A stretch of 64,000 nt of DNA from Superficieibacter sp. HKU1 (GCF_029319185.1 NZ_CP119754.1:4278001-4342000), one strand, 5' to 3'; positions 6,616 to 14,945 are shown, counted from the stretch's first letter. A program made the numbers and translations. The notes: a model not told the origin generated them from the sequence alone.

Positions 6616-7440
6616 GTGCAAGGTGTACCCGAACAGTTCAGCGATGAAAAAGATCGCGCCGCCTTTCGCCATCTGGCGCAGGTGCCCGGCGTCGAGCTTT
6701 ATCACGCCCATATCTCACGTTACGCCTTTGAACCTCATACCCACGAAGCCTTTGGTATCGGCGCGATTGAATCCGGTGCCGAGCGCTTTCGCTATCGCGG
6801 TACGCAGCACGTTGCGCCTGTGAACGCCGTCGTCACCATGAATCCGGACGAGTTGCATACCGGCGAAGCGGAAACGGCGGACGGCTGGCGCTACCGGATG
6901 ATATATCTCGATCCTGATCTGCTTGAAGAGGTTACCGGCATCCGTCACTGGTGGTTTGATGAAGTGACGCGCCTCGACCCATTACGTTCCCGCCAGATTT
7001 GCGCCTTAATACACGGCCTGTGGCAGACCGACGATCCGCTGGCGCAGAAAGGGCAGCTTCTGGATCTGATCGATACCTTCCGCCCTTATGCCCGTCATTC
7101 GCCGATAGCCCATGAGGCCGCTCATCGCTTTGAGCGTGCGCGGGAATATCTGCACGATAACTATATGCGCGCGGTGACGCTGGATGAACTGGCGCACGTC
7201 GTGGCGCTGAGTCCGTATCATTTTCAACGCCAGTTCAAAGCGCACTTTCACGTAACGCCGCACCAGATGCTGATGGCGATCCGCCTGTGGCGGGCTAAAA
7301 ACTTTCTTACCCACGGCATGCCTGCGGCGCAGGTCGCGGCGGCGACCGGACTCACCGACCAGTCGCATCTCACTCGCGCCTTTACCCACCGCTACGGCAT
7401 TACGCCAGTGCGCTATCAGAAGCAGGTCGCCCGGCGCTGA
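6616..7440 (+). CDS. AraC-family transcriptional regulator
   Basis: This 274-residue protein begins at GTG 6616, eight bases after GGAG. The N-terminal half is a cupin-like AraC ligand-binding domain with H-x-H near residues 40-42 (P-H-T-H-E) and the G-A-E-R-F-R-Y-R-G strand pattern. The C-terminal 100 residues hold two helix-turn-helix motifs (L-D-E-L-A-x-V-V-A-L-S-P-Y-H-F-Q-R-Q-F-K and the G-L-T-D-Q-S-H-L-T-R-A-F segment). It is inserted between qorB and ytfF compared with K-12 as I recall it. It lies 72 bases from co-oriented ytfF, so regulation of that exporter-like gene is a reasonable inference. The ligand is unknown. Confidence 0.88.
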   Translation: MQGVPEQFSDEKDRAAFRHLAQVPGVELYHAHISRYAFEPHTHEAFGIGAIESGAERFRYRGTQHVAPVNAVVTMNPDELHTGEAETADGWRYRMIYLDPDLLEEVTGIRHWWFDEVTRLDPLRSRQICALIHGLWQTDDPLAQKGQLLDLIDTFRPYARHSPIAHEAAHRFERAREYLHDNYMRAVTLDELAHVVALSPYHFQRQFKAHFHVTPHQMLMAIRLWRAKNFLTHGMPAAQVAAATGLTDQSHLTRAFTHRYGITPVRYQKQVARR

Positions 7441-7512
7441 TGCGCAATCTCATACAATATTCTACTGCGCCTGGCGTCTACACTTGCGCTTCATGAAGAA
7501 ACGGGAGCGATG

Positions 7513-8484
7513 ATGATTAGCGGCGTGCTGTATGCCTTACTGGCAGGACTGATGTGGGGATTAATTTTTGTCGGGCCGCTGATCGTGCCTGAATACCCCG
7601 CAATACTACAATCGATGGGGCGCTATCTGGCGCTGGGCCTGATTGCCCTGCCGCTGGCCTGGATGGGGCGCGCCAGGTTAAAACAGCTTACCCGTCGCGA
7701 CTGGCTCACTGCGCTGGCGCTGACCATGATGGGTAACCTGATTTATTACGCCTGCCTCGCCAGTGCGATCCAGCGCACCGGTGCGCCGGTTTCAACGATG
7801 ATCATTGGCACGCTGCCGGTGGTGATCCCGGTGTTCGCCAACCTGCTTTATAGCCAGCGCGACGGAAAACTGCCCTGGATAAAACTGGCGCCGGCGCTGG
7901 CATGCATCGCTGTCGGCCTGATATGCGTCAACATTGCCGAACTGCGTCACGGCCTGCCTGATTTTAGCTGGAGCCGTTATGCCTCGGGCATCTGTCTCGC
8001 GCTGATCGCAGTGGTCTGCTGGGCATGGTATGCGCTGCGCAATGCGCGCTGGCTGCGGGAGAATCCGGACAAAAATCCGATGATGTGGGCTACCGCCCAG
8101 GCGCTGGTCACACTGCCGGTCTCACTGGCAGGCTATATCGCCGCCTGCCTGTGGCTAAGCAATCAGGCAGAGGCTTTCGTCCTGCCCTTTGGCCCACGTC
8201 CGGAGGTTTTTATCACGCTAATGGTGGCAATTGCGATCCTTTGCTCGTGGGTCGGCGCCCTGTGCTGGAACGTAGCCAGCCAGCGGCTGCCGACGGTGAT
8301 CGTCGGCCCGCTGATCGTCTTCGAAACGCTGGCGGGATTGCTGTATACCTTCCTGCTGCGTCAGAGTTTGCCGCCGCTCCTGACCTTCAGCGGTATTATT
8401 CTGCTGGCGATCGGCGTGGTACTGGCCGTGCGCGCAAAGCCGGTAAAACCTTCCCTCCAGCGCCTGAGCGACGAAATAAACTAG
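7513..8484 (+). CDS. ytfF: DMT-superfamily (EamA) inner membrane transporter YtfF
   Basis: The 323-residue product aligns with E. coli YtfF. ATG 7513 is chosen over ATG 7510 because GGGAG (7503-7507) then has a normal spacing and the N-terminus M-I-S-G-V-L matches. About ten hydrophobic segments form two EamA repeats, each with the usual Gly/Pro-rich helices. DMT transporters often export amino acids or metabolites; the YtfF substrate is not known to me. The AraC-type gene upstream suggests inducible expression. The NsrR operator of ytfE begins 34 bases after its stop. Confidence 0.9.
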   Translation: MISGVLYALLAGLMWGLIFVGPLIVPEYPAILQSMGRYLALGLIALPLAWMGRARLKQLTRRDWLTALALTMMGNLIYYACLASAIQRTGAPVSTMIIGTLPVVIPVFANLLYSQRDGKLPWIKLAPALACIAVGLICVNIAELRHGLPDFSWSRYASGICLALIAVVCWAWYALRNARWLRENPDKNPMMWATAQALVTLPVSLAGYIAACLWLSNQAEAFVLPFGPRPEVFITLMVAIAILCSWVGALCWNVASQRLPTVIVGPLIVFETLAGLLYTFLLRQSLPPLLTFSGIILLAIGVVLAVRAKPVKPSLQRLSDEIN

Positions 8485-8517
8485 CTCACTATCCCAAAGG
8501 AGTATTCCTTACTCTTA

Positions 8518-8540
8518 AAGATGCATTTAAAATGCATCTT
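8518..8540. promoter_or_regulatory. NsrR operator upstream of ytfE
   Basis: AAGATGCATTT (8518-8528), A, AAATGCATCTT (8530-8540) is a perfect 11-1-11 palindrome. It matches the known NsrR consensus, two AAGATGYATTT-type arms separated by one base. It lies 25 bases before ytfE. NsrR is encoded at 39669-40094. Confidence 0.92.
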
Positions 8541-8565
8541 ATATTTTTGAGATGAGGTAACTGCT

Positions 8566-9228
8566 ATGACCTACCGTGACCAGGCTTTGGGTGAGCTGGC
8601 GCTTTCCATCCCGCGCGCCTCCGCGCTGTTTCGTAAATACGATATGGACTACTGCTGCGGCGGTAAGCAGACGCTGGCACGCGCGGCATTACGCAAGGAG
8701 CTGGATGTCGCGGTTATCGAAGCCGAACTGGCGAAACTGGCCGAACTTCCCATTGAGAAAGACTGGCGCGTCGTCCCGCTGGCGGAAATCATCGATCACA
8801 TCATCGTGCGCTATCACGACAGGCACCGCGAACAGCTTCCTGAACTGATCCTTCAGGCCACTAAAGTGGAACGCGTTCATGCGGATAAACCGAACGTGCC
8901 GCGCGGCCTGACCAAATACCTGACCGCCCTGCATGAAGAGCTGTCCAGCCATATGATGAAAGAAGAGCAGATCCTGTTCCCGATGATCAAACAGGGCATG
9001 GGCCGCCAGGCCGCAGGCCCGATCAACGTGATGGAAAGCGAACATGACGATGCAGGCGAGCTGGTTGAGGTGATCAAACACGTCACCCGGAACGTGACGC
9101 CGCCGCCGGAAGCCTGCACCACCTGGAAGGCGATGTATAAAGGGATTAACGATATGATCGACGATCTGATGGAACACATCAGCCTCGAAAATAACGTGCT
9201 GTTTCCGCGCGCGCTGGCGGGTGAATAA
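8566..9228 (+). CDS. ytfE: Iron-sulfur cluster repair di-iron protein YtfE (RIC)
   Basis: The protein has 220 residues, the E. coli YtfE length. The N-terminal ScdA-type domain includes the D-Y-C-C-G-G motif near residues 29-34. The C-terminal hemerythrin-like four-helix bundle supplies the di-iron ligands in H-H-x-x-x-H type positions (I-I-D-H, Y-H-D-R-H-R, S-S-H-M-M-K-E-E, E-S-E-H-D, L-M-E-H-I-S-L-E-N). YtfE restores Fe-S clusters damaged by nitric oxide or oxidants and acts on nitrosylated iron in the cytoplasm. The perfect NsrR operator upstream predicts induction by NO. Confidence 0.97.
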   Translation: MTYRDQALGELALSIPRASALFRKYDMDYCCGGKQTLARAALRKELDVAVIEAELAKLAELPIEKDWRVVPLAEIIDHIIVRYHDRHREQLPELILQATKVERVHADKPNVPRGLTKYLTALHEELSSHMMKEEQILFPMIKQGMGRQAAGPINVMESEHDDAGELVEVIKHVTRNVTPPPEACTTWKAMYKGINDMIDDLMEHISLENNVLFPRALAGE

Positions 9229-9230
9229 AA

Positions 9231-9280
9231 AAGGTGCCCGAGAGCACCTTATTGATGGCCGCCCGATAAGCGGCCTTTTT
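9231..9280. terminator. Double hairpin between ytfE and cycA
   Basis: The first hairpin, AAGGTGC (9231-9237) with GCACCTT (9244-9250), begins three bases after the ytfE stop. The second, GGCCGC (9257-9262) with GCGGCC (9270-9275), is followed by TTTTT and is a canonical intrinsic terminator for ytfE. The pair may also stop convergent cycA transcripts. Confidence 0.85.
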
Positions 9281-9310
9281 ATTGCGTCTGTTGCTCAAAG
9301 CACAACAGAT

Positions 9311-10723
9311 TTACTTGCGCACATTCGCCAGCCGCTTTTTCCCTGCCAGCAGCCAGAATATCCCCAGCACCACGAACCACAGCGGAGTCACCAGCAGCGC
9401 CTGGCGGGTATCGGCTTCCAGCGTCAGCAGCACCAGTACAAACACAAAGAAGGCCATGCATACCCAGCACATCAGCTTGCCGAGCGGCATTTTAAACTTC
9501 GACTGTTCGTGCAAGTGTGGACGCTTTTTGCGATAGACCAGATACGAGCACATGATGATGGTCCAGACGAACATAAAGAGGATCGCCGATACCGTCGTCA
9601 CCAGCGTAAAGGCGGTAATCACATCCGGCTTAACGTAAATCAGCACCACCCCGCCCAGCAGGCAGATGCAGGAGAAGGTCAGACCGGTGGCCGGAACCGC
9701 GCGTTTTGACAGCTTACCAAAGCTTTTTGGCGCCACGCCGTCCTGCGCCAGGCCGAACAGCATACGGCTGGTGGAGAACACGCCGCTGTTCGCCGACGAG
9801 GCCGCCGAAGTCAGCACCACAAAGTTGATGATACTCGCCGCCGCAGGCAGACCCACCAGCACGAACAGTTCCACAAACGGGCTCTTATTCGGTACGACCG
9901 AGTTCCACGGCGTGACGGACATAATCACAATCAGCGCCAGCACATAGAACATAATGATGCGCAGCGGAATCGAGTTGATGGCGCGCGGCAGGGATGTCTC
10001 CGGATCTTTAGTTTCTGCCGCCGTGGTGCCGACCAGTTCAATCCCGACAAAGGCAAAGACGGCAATCTGGAAGCCGGCAAAGAAGCCGCTAATCCCTTTC
10101 GGGAACCAGCCGCCGTTATCCCACAGATGGGTAAAGGACGCTTCAACGCCGGTCGGCGACTGGAAGTGCATCAGCACCATTACCAGACCGACGATAATCA
10201 GTGCTACGATAGCGACGATTTTAATCATCGCAAACCAGAACTCCATCTCGCCGAACATTTTCACGGTAGCGAGGTTTAGCCCCAGCAGCAGCAGGATCAC
10301 GGCCAGCGAGGCCACCCATTCCGACAATCCGGGGAACCAGAACTGGGCGTAGGCGGTGATCGCCACGACGTCCGCCATCCCGGTGACGACCCAGCAAAAC
10401 CAGTAGGTCCAGCCGGTAAAATAGCCGGCCCACGGGCCGAGCAGGTCCGCTGCAAAGTCGCTGAAGGATTTATATTCGAGATTCGACAGCAGCAGTTCGC
10501 CCATTGCCCGCATAACGAAAAAGAGCATAAAGCCGATGATCATATAAACAAAAATGATCGACGGTCCGGCAAGACTGATGGTTTTCCCCGATCCCATAAA
10601 CAGGCCGGTACCAATCGCGCCGCCAATGGCGATAAGCTGGATATGTCGATTCGTGAGATTACGCCGCAGAGACTGCTCGCCGGATGCCTGTTCGTCGGCA
10701 ACGGCCTTTATCTGATCTACCAT
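9311..10723 (-). CDS. cycA: D-serine/D-alanine/glycine:H+ symporter CycA
   Basis: Started at ATG 10723 (AGGAAG eight bases upstream; M-V-D-Q-I-K) the protein has 470 residues, exactly as in E. coli. It is an APC-family amino acid permease of the inner membrane with twelve predicted helices. The first carries the family signature I-A-I-G-G-A-I-G-T-G-L-F. It imports glycine, D-serine and D-alanine and confers D-cycloserine sensitivity. A 29-residue in-frame extension upstream lacks E. coli counterparts and is not counted. Confidence 0.97.
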   Translation of the reverse strand: MVDQIKAVADEQASGEQSLRRNLTNRHIQLIAIGGAIGTGLFMGSGKTISLAGPSIIFVYMIIGFMLFFVMRAMGELLLSNLEYKSFSDFAADLLGPWAGYFTGWTYWFCWVVTGMADVVAITAYAQFWFPGLSEWVASLAVILLLLGLNLATVKMFGEMEFWFAMIKIVAIVALIIVGLVMVLMHFQSPTGVEASFTHLWDNGGWFPKGISGFFAGFQIAVFAFVGIELVGTTAAETKDPETSLPRAINSIPLRIIMFYVLALIVIMSVTPWNSVVPNKSPFVELFVLVGLPAAASIINFVVLTSAASSANSGVFSTSRMLFGLAQDGVAPKSFGKLSKRAVPATGLTFSCICLLGGVVLIYVKPDVITAFTLVTTVSAILFMFVWTIIMCSYLVYRKKRPHLHEQSKFKMPLGKLMCWVCMAFFVFVLVLLTLEADTRQALLVTPLWFVVLGIFWLLAGKKRLANVRK

Positions 10724-10991
10724 GTGATTATCTTCCTGTGTACCTGTCTGTGTTGTTTGGGCTCTGATGGCCTTTTGTGTCTTATTCGACGTTCCCGTTA
10801 CGGGATCCATCGATAGTAGGGAAGAATCGGCGGGATGAATACCTGGAAATGGCGTTAATGTTAAATTTATGTTTAAAGTGAGTGTTATATCACTGAGATA
10901 ATGATAAACAGCTCACAAAAATACACTCGATGAATGTATTTGCAAGATAAAATATCAGTATTGCTCTGATTTAAGCATCTTGCGCTGTTAG
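10724..10991. other. cycA upstream region without genes
   Basis: The spacer between cycA and fklB is just over 300 bases, and bases about 10845-10980 are strongly AT-rich. It must contain the cycA promoter and its 5' untranslated region, the target of GcvB small-RNA repression in E. coli. I see no further gene and cannot assign hexamers confidently. Confidence 0.5.
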
Positions 10992-11020
10992 CGCCTCCTC
11001 CTTTACTGAAAGAGGAGGCG
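10992..11020 (-). terminator. Hairpin after fklB
   Basis: CGCCTCCTC (10992-11000) pairs perfectly with GAGGAGGCG (11012-11020) just beyond the fklB stop. No clear U tract follows on the minus strand. Confidence 0.6.
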
Positions 11021-11027
11021 AATCGAC

Positions 11028-11648
11028 TTACAGAATTTCCAGCAGTTCGACTTCAAACACCAGGGTGCTGAACGGCGGAATAGACGCGCCAGCGCCACGC
11101 TCGCCGTAGGCCAGGTTCTGCGGGATAGTCAGTTCCCATTTGGAGCCAACCGGCATCAGGGTCAGGGCTTCAATCCAGCCTGGGATCACGCCGTTAACCG
11201 GGAACTCTGCCGGTTCGCCACGGGCGACGGAGCTGTCGAAGACGGAACCGTCGATCAGTTTACCGGTATAGTGTACGCGCACGCGGTCGGTACGCGCCGG
11301 GATCGCGCCTTCGCCCTGGGTAATCACGCGAAACTGGAGGCCGGATTCGGTGCTGTTAACGCCTTCACGCGCGCCGTTTTCTTCCAGATACTTCACGCCG
11401 TCTGCCGCCATTGACTGAAAACGCTCGCGGCGTACTGCGTCCGCGCGCTCATGAATTTCACGCAGCGCACGGTGCACCACATCGACTGGCACGGCCGGGT
11501 GCTTGCCTTCCAGCGCATCAGCGATACCCGCAACCAGCGCTTCCGGTAACAGTCCTTCCAGGCCAGATTCGCTAAGCTGCTGCCCTACCTGCAAACCAAT
11601 ACCGTAACTTGCCTGCGCTTCAATGGTGTCAAACGTTGGGGTCGTCAT
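11028..11648 (-). CDS. fklB: FKBP-type peptidyl-prolyl cis-trans isomerase FklB (FKBP22)
   Basis: The 206-residue protein has the E. coli FklB length. The N-terminal helical dimerisation domain (residues about 1-90) precedes an FKBP domain. There the active-site residues appear in V-H-Y-T-G, G-S-V-F-D-S-S, F-P-V-N-G-V-I-P-G-W and I-P-x-N-L-A-Y-G-E-R-G-A-G. No signal peptide is present, so it is cytoplasmic. It accelerates proline isomerisation during folding. It is transcribed alone, divergent from oapA. Confidence 0.96.
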   Translation of the reverse strand: MTTPTFDTIEAQASYGIGLQVGQQLSESGLEGLLPEALVAGIADALEGKHPAVPVDVVHRALREIHERADAVRRERFQSMAADGVKYLEENGAREGVNSTESGLQFRVITQGEGAIPARTDRVRVHYTGKLIDGSVFDSSVARGEPAEFPVNGVIPGWIEALTLMPVGSKWELTIPQNLAYGERGAGASIPPFSTLVFEVELLEIL

Positions 11649-11876
11649 CGTCTTTCCTTTTCATACAATTTAAGTAGCGGGCAGCATAGCAGTCACGCCG
11701 CATCGGGTAAAACTTTGTCGCAGGAATGATGACAAATCGCCGCGAAACAGAAACAATATGTGCATAAGAGTTTTCCCATTCTGATGTCGCATAATCCTTC
11801 TTTGCTGCGTACATCAGGCAGTTAGCCAACTATACTGACGGTACAGGATTAAAATATGCGGAGCAGGAGGAAAGCC

Positions 11877-12512
11877 ATGCCCGGGCGCGTTGACGTAAAA
11901 TCTACCCTGGCGAGGATCTGGCATGCACCGGATCACTTTCGCCTCATGGATCCGCTCCCGCCGATGCACCGTCGGGGGATTATCATTGCCGCCGCGCTGG
12001 TGGTGATCGGCTTCCTGCTTCCCTCTGGCGACGATAATACGACGCAGCCCGTGGTGCGGGATGCTCAGCTGGATATCCAGCCGCCGCCCCAACAGCAGCA
12101 GCCGATGCAAACTCAACTTGTCACGCCGTCCAACGATCCGGGGGCGGTTGCGCCCGTCGAGCCGGAGCCAGTGCAGGAGCAGCCGGACGATCAGGCTCAG
12201 GTACAAACGCCGCCGCCAGAACAGCAGCAACCGACGCCAGGCATCGACCAACAGTGGCGTGCTTACCGCGTAGAATCAGGCAAAACGCTGGCGCAGGTGT
12301 TCCGCGATCATAATCTTCCGGCAACGGATGTATACGCGATGGCGAAGGTGGAAGGTGCAGGCAAGCCGTTAAGCACGCTGCAATCAGGTCAGATGGTGAA
12401 GATTCGTCAGAATGCCAGCGGCGTAGTGACCGGCCTGACGATTGATATGGGGAACGGACAGCAGGCGCTGTTTACCCGTCAGCCTGACGGCAATTTTATT
12501 CGCGCGCAGTAA
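11877..12512 (+). CDS. ytfB: Opacity-associated/LysM-like cell division protein OapA (YtfB)
   Basis: ATG 11877 is chosen because AGGAGG (11865-11870) sits six bases upstream and the N-terminus M-P-G-R then matches E. coli YtfB (212 residues; 211 here). The protein has a cytoplasmic N-terminus, one transmembrane segment near residues 38-55, a long Pro/Gln-rich periplasmic linker (about 65-125), and a C-terminal OapA domain resembling LysM from about residue 130. YtfB binds peptidoglycan glycan chains and localises to the septum in E. coli. The Gln repeats in the linker are low-complexity and likely variable between strains. Confidence 0.93.
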   Translation: MPGRVDVKSTLARIWHAPDHFRLMDPLPPMHRRGIIIAAALVVIGFLLPSGDDNTTQPVVRDAQLDIQPPPQQQQPMQTQLVTPSNDPGAVAPVEPEPVQEQPDDQAQVQTPPPEQQQPTPGIDQQWRAYRVESGKTLAQVFRDHNLPATDVYAMAKVEGAGKPLSTLQSGQMVKIRQNASGVVTGLTIDMGNGQQALFTRQPDGNFIRAQ

Positions 12513-12522
12513 TCAGAAAAGC

Positions 12523-12551
12523 AAAACGCCGACCCGGGGGTCGGCGTTTTT
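12523..12551. terminator. Bidirectional terminator between oapA and rplI
   Basis: AAAACGCCGACCC (12523-12535) pairs with GGGGTCGGCGTTTT (12537-12550). The stem is flanked by A residues on one side and T residues on the other, so it can end both the oapA and the rpsF-rplI transcripts. Confidence 0.92.
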
Positions 12552-12573
12552 ACGCGTATTTCAGAATAAAAAC

Positions 12574-13023
12574 TTATTCTGCAACTACGTTTACAGTCAG
12601 CTTAGCAAACACTTCGCTGTGAACCTGGAAGTTCACTTCGTGCTCGCCAGTGGTACGCAGAACGCCGTTCGGTAAACGAACTTCGCTCTTAGCTACGTCA
12701 ACGCCAGCTGCAGTTACAGCGTCAGCGATGTCGCGAGTACCGATGGAACCGAACAGTTTACCTTCGTCGCCAGATTTAGACGCGATGGTAACGGTTTCCA
12801 GTGCGTTGATTTTCTCAGCGCGTGCATTGGCAGCAGCCAGAACGTCAGCCAGTTTGGCTTCCAGTTCAGCGCGACGGCCTTCGAAAAACTCAACATTTTT
12901 CCTGGTAGCAGGAACAGCTTTACCCTGTGGTACCAGGAAGTTACGAGCATAGCCCGCTTTAACGTTAACCTGATCACCCAGGCTACCCAGGTTTGCTACT
13001 TTATCAAGCAGAATAACTTGCAT
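12574..13023 (-). CDS. rplI: 50S ribosomal protein L9
   Basis: The 149-residue protein matches E. coli L9 in length and nearly throughout. The N-terminal rRNA-binding domain starts M-Q-V-I-L-L-D-K-V-A-N-L-G and carries the Gly-rich N-V-K-x-G-Y-A-R-N-F-L-x-P signature. A long connecting helix and C-terminal domain follow. L9 binds 23S rRNA domain V near L1. It is the last gene of rpsF-priB-rpsR-rplI and precedes a strong terminator. Confidence 0.98.
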   Translation of the reverse strand: MQVILLDKVANLGSLGDQVNVKAGYARNFLVPQGKAVPATRKNVEFFEGRRAELEAKLADVLAAANARAEKINALETVTIASKSGDEGKLFGSIGTRDIADAVTAAGVDVAKSEVRLPNGVLRTTGEHEVNFQVHSEVFAKLTVNVVAE

Positions 13024-13062
13024 TACCTTATCCTCTTAAAGTCGTGAATAGACAGCGGCCGA

Positions 13063-13290
13063 TTACTGATGACGATCGGTATACGGCAGCAGGGACAGGT
13101 AGCGAGCGCGCTTGATGCAGCGAGCCAGCTGACGCTGGTATTTTGCACGAGTACCGGTGATACGGCTCGGGACAATTTTACCGCTTTCGGTGATGTAGTT
13201 TTTCAGCGTAGCGATATCTTTATAGTCGATCTCTTGAACGCCTTCCGCGGTGAAACGGCAGAACTTGCGACGACGGAAATAACGTGCCAT
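13063..13290 (-). CDS. rpsR: 30S ribosomal protein S18
   Basis: The 75-residue protein begins M-A-R-Y-F-R-R-R-K-F-C-R-F and is essentially identical to E. coli S18. It binds 16S rRNA with S6 on the platform of the small subunit. It lies 4 bases after priB and 39 bases before rplI. The S6:S18 complex is expected to repress this operon through the leader at 14033-14097. Confidence 0.98.
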   Translation of the reverse strand: MARYFRRRKFCRFTAEGVQEIDYKDIATLKNYITESGKIVPSRITGTRAKYQRQLARCIKRARYLSLLPYTDRHQ

Positions 13291-13294
13291 ATGG

Positions 13295-13609
13295 CTAGTC
13301 TCCAGAATCTATCAATTCAATCTGCTCGGCATGCAAAACCATTTTGCTCAGACCGTTCTTTGCCTTGTGGCAAGAGATGAACCCCTGAACGGTTATGCGG
13401 CTGCCGACCGTTATACTGTGAGTAATGGCCTGGTTTTCGTGTCCGCTAATAATAACGGGCATTTGGCACCACGCCTGCCGGTGAAACCCGGCTTCCTCCT
13501 GCACAGAACGATGCTCAAGCACGAACTGGCAATGAGGAATTCCTGATGGGCTGACCTTTCGAAGGGGCATCCTGCACACGGTGCCGGAGAGCGCCAGACG
13601 GTTGGTCAT
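13295..13609 (-). CDS. priB: Primosomal replication protein N (PriB)
   Basis: The 104-residue protein has the E. coli PriB length and a single OB fold with N-R-L-x-L-S-G near the start. PriB is a dimeric single-strand DNA-binding protein that stabilises PriA on stalled forks and recruits DnaT to reload the replisome. Its place between rpsF (6-base gap) and rpsR (4-base gap) is the conserved enterobacterial arrangement. Confidence 0.97.
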   Translation of the reverse strand: MTNRLALSGTVCRMPLRKVSPSGIPHCQFVLEHRSVQEEAGFHRQAWCQMPVIISGHENQAITHSITVGSRITVQGFISCHKAKNGLSKMVLHAEQIELIDSGD

Positions 13610-13615
13610 CAGAAA

Positions 13616-14011
13616 TTACTCTTCAGAATCCCCAGCATCTGCATCATCTGCGGTTTCGTTAGCGAAATCATCGCGACGCTCACGGCGCTCGTCTTTCGCT
13701 TTAACCATCGGAGATGCTTCGGTAACCGCGTGCTTAGTACGCATTACCATGCTACGGATAACGGCGTCGTTGAAGCGGAAGTTTGTTTCCAGCTCATCGA
13801 TAACTTCCTGCGGTGCTTCAACGTTCATCAGAACGTAGTGCGCTTTGTGCAGTTTGTTGATCGGGTAAGCCAGCTGACGGCGGCCCCAGTCTTCCAGACG
13901 GTGAATCGTGCCTTCTGCTGCAGTGATTGCACCAGTGTAGCGTTCGATCATACCCGGAACCTGTTCGCTCTGGTCAGGATGGACCATAAAAACGATTTCG
14001 TAATGACGCAT
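13616..14011 (-). CDS. rpsF: 30S ribosomal protein S6
   Basis: The 131-residue protein starts M-R-H-Y-E-I-V-F-M-V-H-P-D-Q-S and aligns with E. coli S6. Its acidic C-terminal tail (A-D-D-A-D-A-G-D-S-E-E) includes the end that RimK extends with glutamates. It binds 16S rRNA with S18. First gene of the operon, with a good promoter (14110-14138) and a structured leader upstream. Confidence 0.98.
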   Translation of the reverse strand: MRHYEIVFMVHPDQSEQVPGMIERYTGAITAAEGTIHRLEDWGRRQLAYPINKLHKAHYVLMNVEAPQEVIDELETNFRFNDAVIRSMVMRTKHAVTEASPMVKAKDERRERRDDFANETADDADAGDSEE

Positions 14012-14032
14012 CGAATTGCTCCTTACGGATTA

Positions 14033-14097
14033 TTCAGCCTCCTGTCTGGGTCAGCCGAGGCCCATGGAGGCAAGGAACGTGTTAAAGGTCGGCTGAA
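14033..14097 (-). promoter_or_regulatory. S6:S18 autoregulatory mRNA leader of rpsF
   Basis: On the + strand TTCAGCC (14033-14039) and GGCTGAA (14091-14097) form the base of a long hairpin in the rpsF 5' UTR; on the RNA it opens with UUCAGCC followed by GAC. This corresponds to the known leader that mimics the S6:S18 site on 16S rRNA and mediates feedback repression. The structure was recognised by layout and partial sequence memory, not by folding. Confidence 0.65.
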
Positions 14098-14109
14098 AAA
14101 TGACGCGTA

Positions 14110-14138
14110 ATAATACTTGCGTCCCTGTGCAAACTCAA
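14110..14138 (-). promoter_or_regulatory. sigma-70 promoter of the rpsF operon
   Basis: On the minus strand TTGAGT (14133-14138) and TATTAT (14110-14115) are separated by 17 bases, a near-consensus promoter. Transcription would start about 90-95 bases before the rpsF ATG, giving the full leader. Confidence 0.75.
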
Positions 14139-14202
14139 GCGCATTACGCACTTTAATTCGACAAAGCGGAAGGGACGGGCATTTTACATCAAATAAAGGA
14201 AG

Positions 14203-14252
14203 GCCCCGGAGCCTGACCAGTTACATTCCGCGAATGTGAACGGCTCCGGAGC
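14203..14252 (-). terminator. Compound hairpin after ulaF
   Basis: GCCCCGGAGCC (14203-14213) pairs with GGCTCCGGAGC (14242-14252) with one mismatch. Inside the loop, ACATTC (14223-14228) and GAATGT (14232-14237) form a second hairpin. It lies just after the ulaF stop and before the rpsF promoter, so it should insulate the two operons. Confidence 0.65.
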
Positions 14253-14258
14253 GCTTAT

Positions 14259-14945
14259 TTACTTCTGCCCGTAATAGGCGTTTGGACCATGCTTACGCAT
14301 GAAATGTTTGTTCATCAGGTAGCTGTCAATGGGGTTGAGCTGCGGATTTATCCCCCGCGCAATCCACGCCATCCGCGCCACCTCTTCCATGACGACAGCG
14401 TTATGCACCGCATCGTGCGCATCTCTGCCCCAGGCAAACGGACCGTGTTGATACACCACTATCCCCGGCGTATGCAGCGGTTCGCGCGTACCCAGCGTTT
14501 CCACAATCACTTTGCCGGTGTTAAGTTCGTACTCGCCCTGTACCTCGTCTTCATTTAATGCCCGAGTACAGGGGATATCGCCAAAGAAGTAATCGGCGTG
14601 CGTGGTGCCGAGCGCCGGGATCGCCAGCCCTGCCTGCGCCCATGCCGTCGCGTGCGTCGAATGGGTATGCACGACGCCGCCAAGCGACGGATAGCGGCGA
14701 TACAGTTCCAGATGGGTGGCGGTATCCGAGGAGGGACGCCAGTGACCGTCCACCACGTTCCCATTGAGATCCACCGCCACCATGTCTTCCGCCTGCATGG
14801 TTTCATACGCCACGCCGCTGGGCTTAATGACGATAAGGCCACGCTCACGGTCAATCGCGCTGACGTTACCCCAGGTAAAGGTCACCAGGCCGTAGCGCGG
14901 CAAATCCATGTTGGCTTCAAATACCTGCTGTTTTAGCTTTTGCAT
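14259..14945 (-). CDS. ulaF: L-ribulose-5-phosphate 4-epimerase UlaF
   Basis: The 228-residue protein matches E. coli UlaF in length. Class II aldolase-family zinc ligands appear in T-H-S-T-H (near residues 95-99) with a later C-terminal His. It converts L-ribulose 5-phosphate to D-xylulose 5-phosphate, the last step of the anaerobic ascorbate route into the pentose phosphate pathway. Its ATG overlaps the ulaE stop by one base (TGATG), so the two are translationally coupled. Confidence 0.97.
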   Translation of the reverse strand: MQKLKQQVFEANMDLPRYGLVTFTWGNVSAIDRERGLIVIKPSGVAYETMQAEDMVAVDLNGNVVDGHWRPSSDTATHLELYRRYPSLGGVVHTHSTHATAWAQAGLAIPALGTTHADYFFGDIPCTRALNEDEVQGEYELNTGKVIVETLGTREPLHTPGIVVYQHGPFAWGRDAHDAVHNAVVMEEVARMAWIARGINPQLNPIDSYLMNKHFMRKHGPNAYYGQK

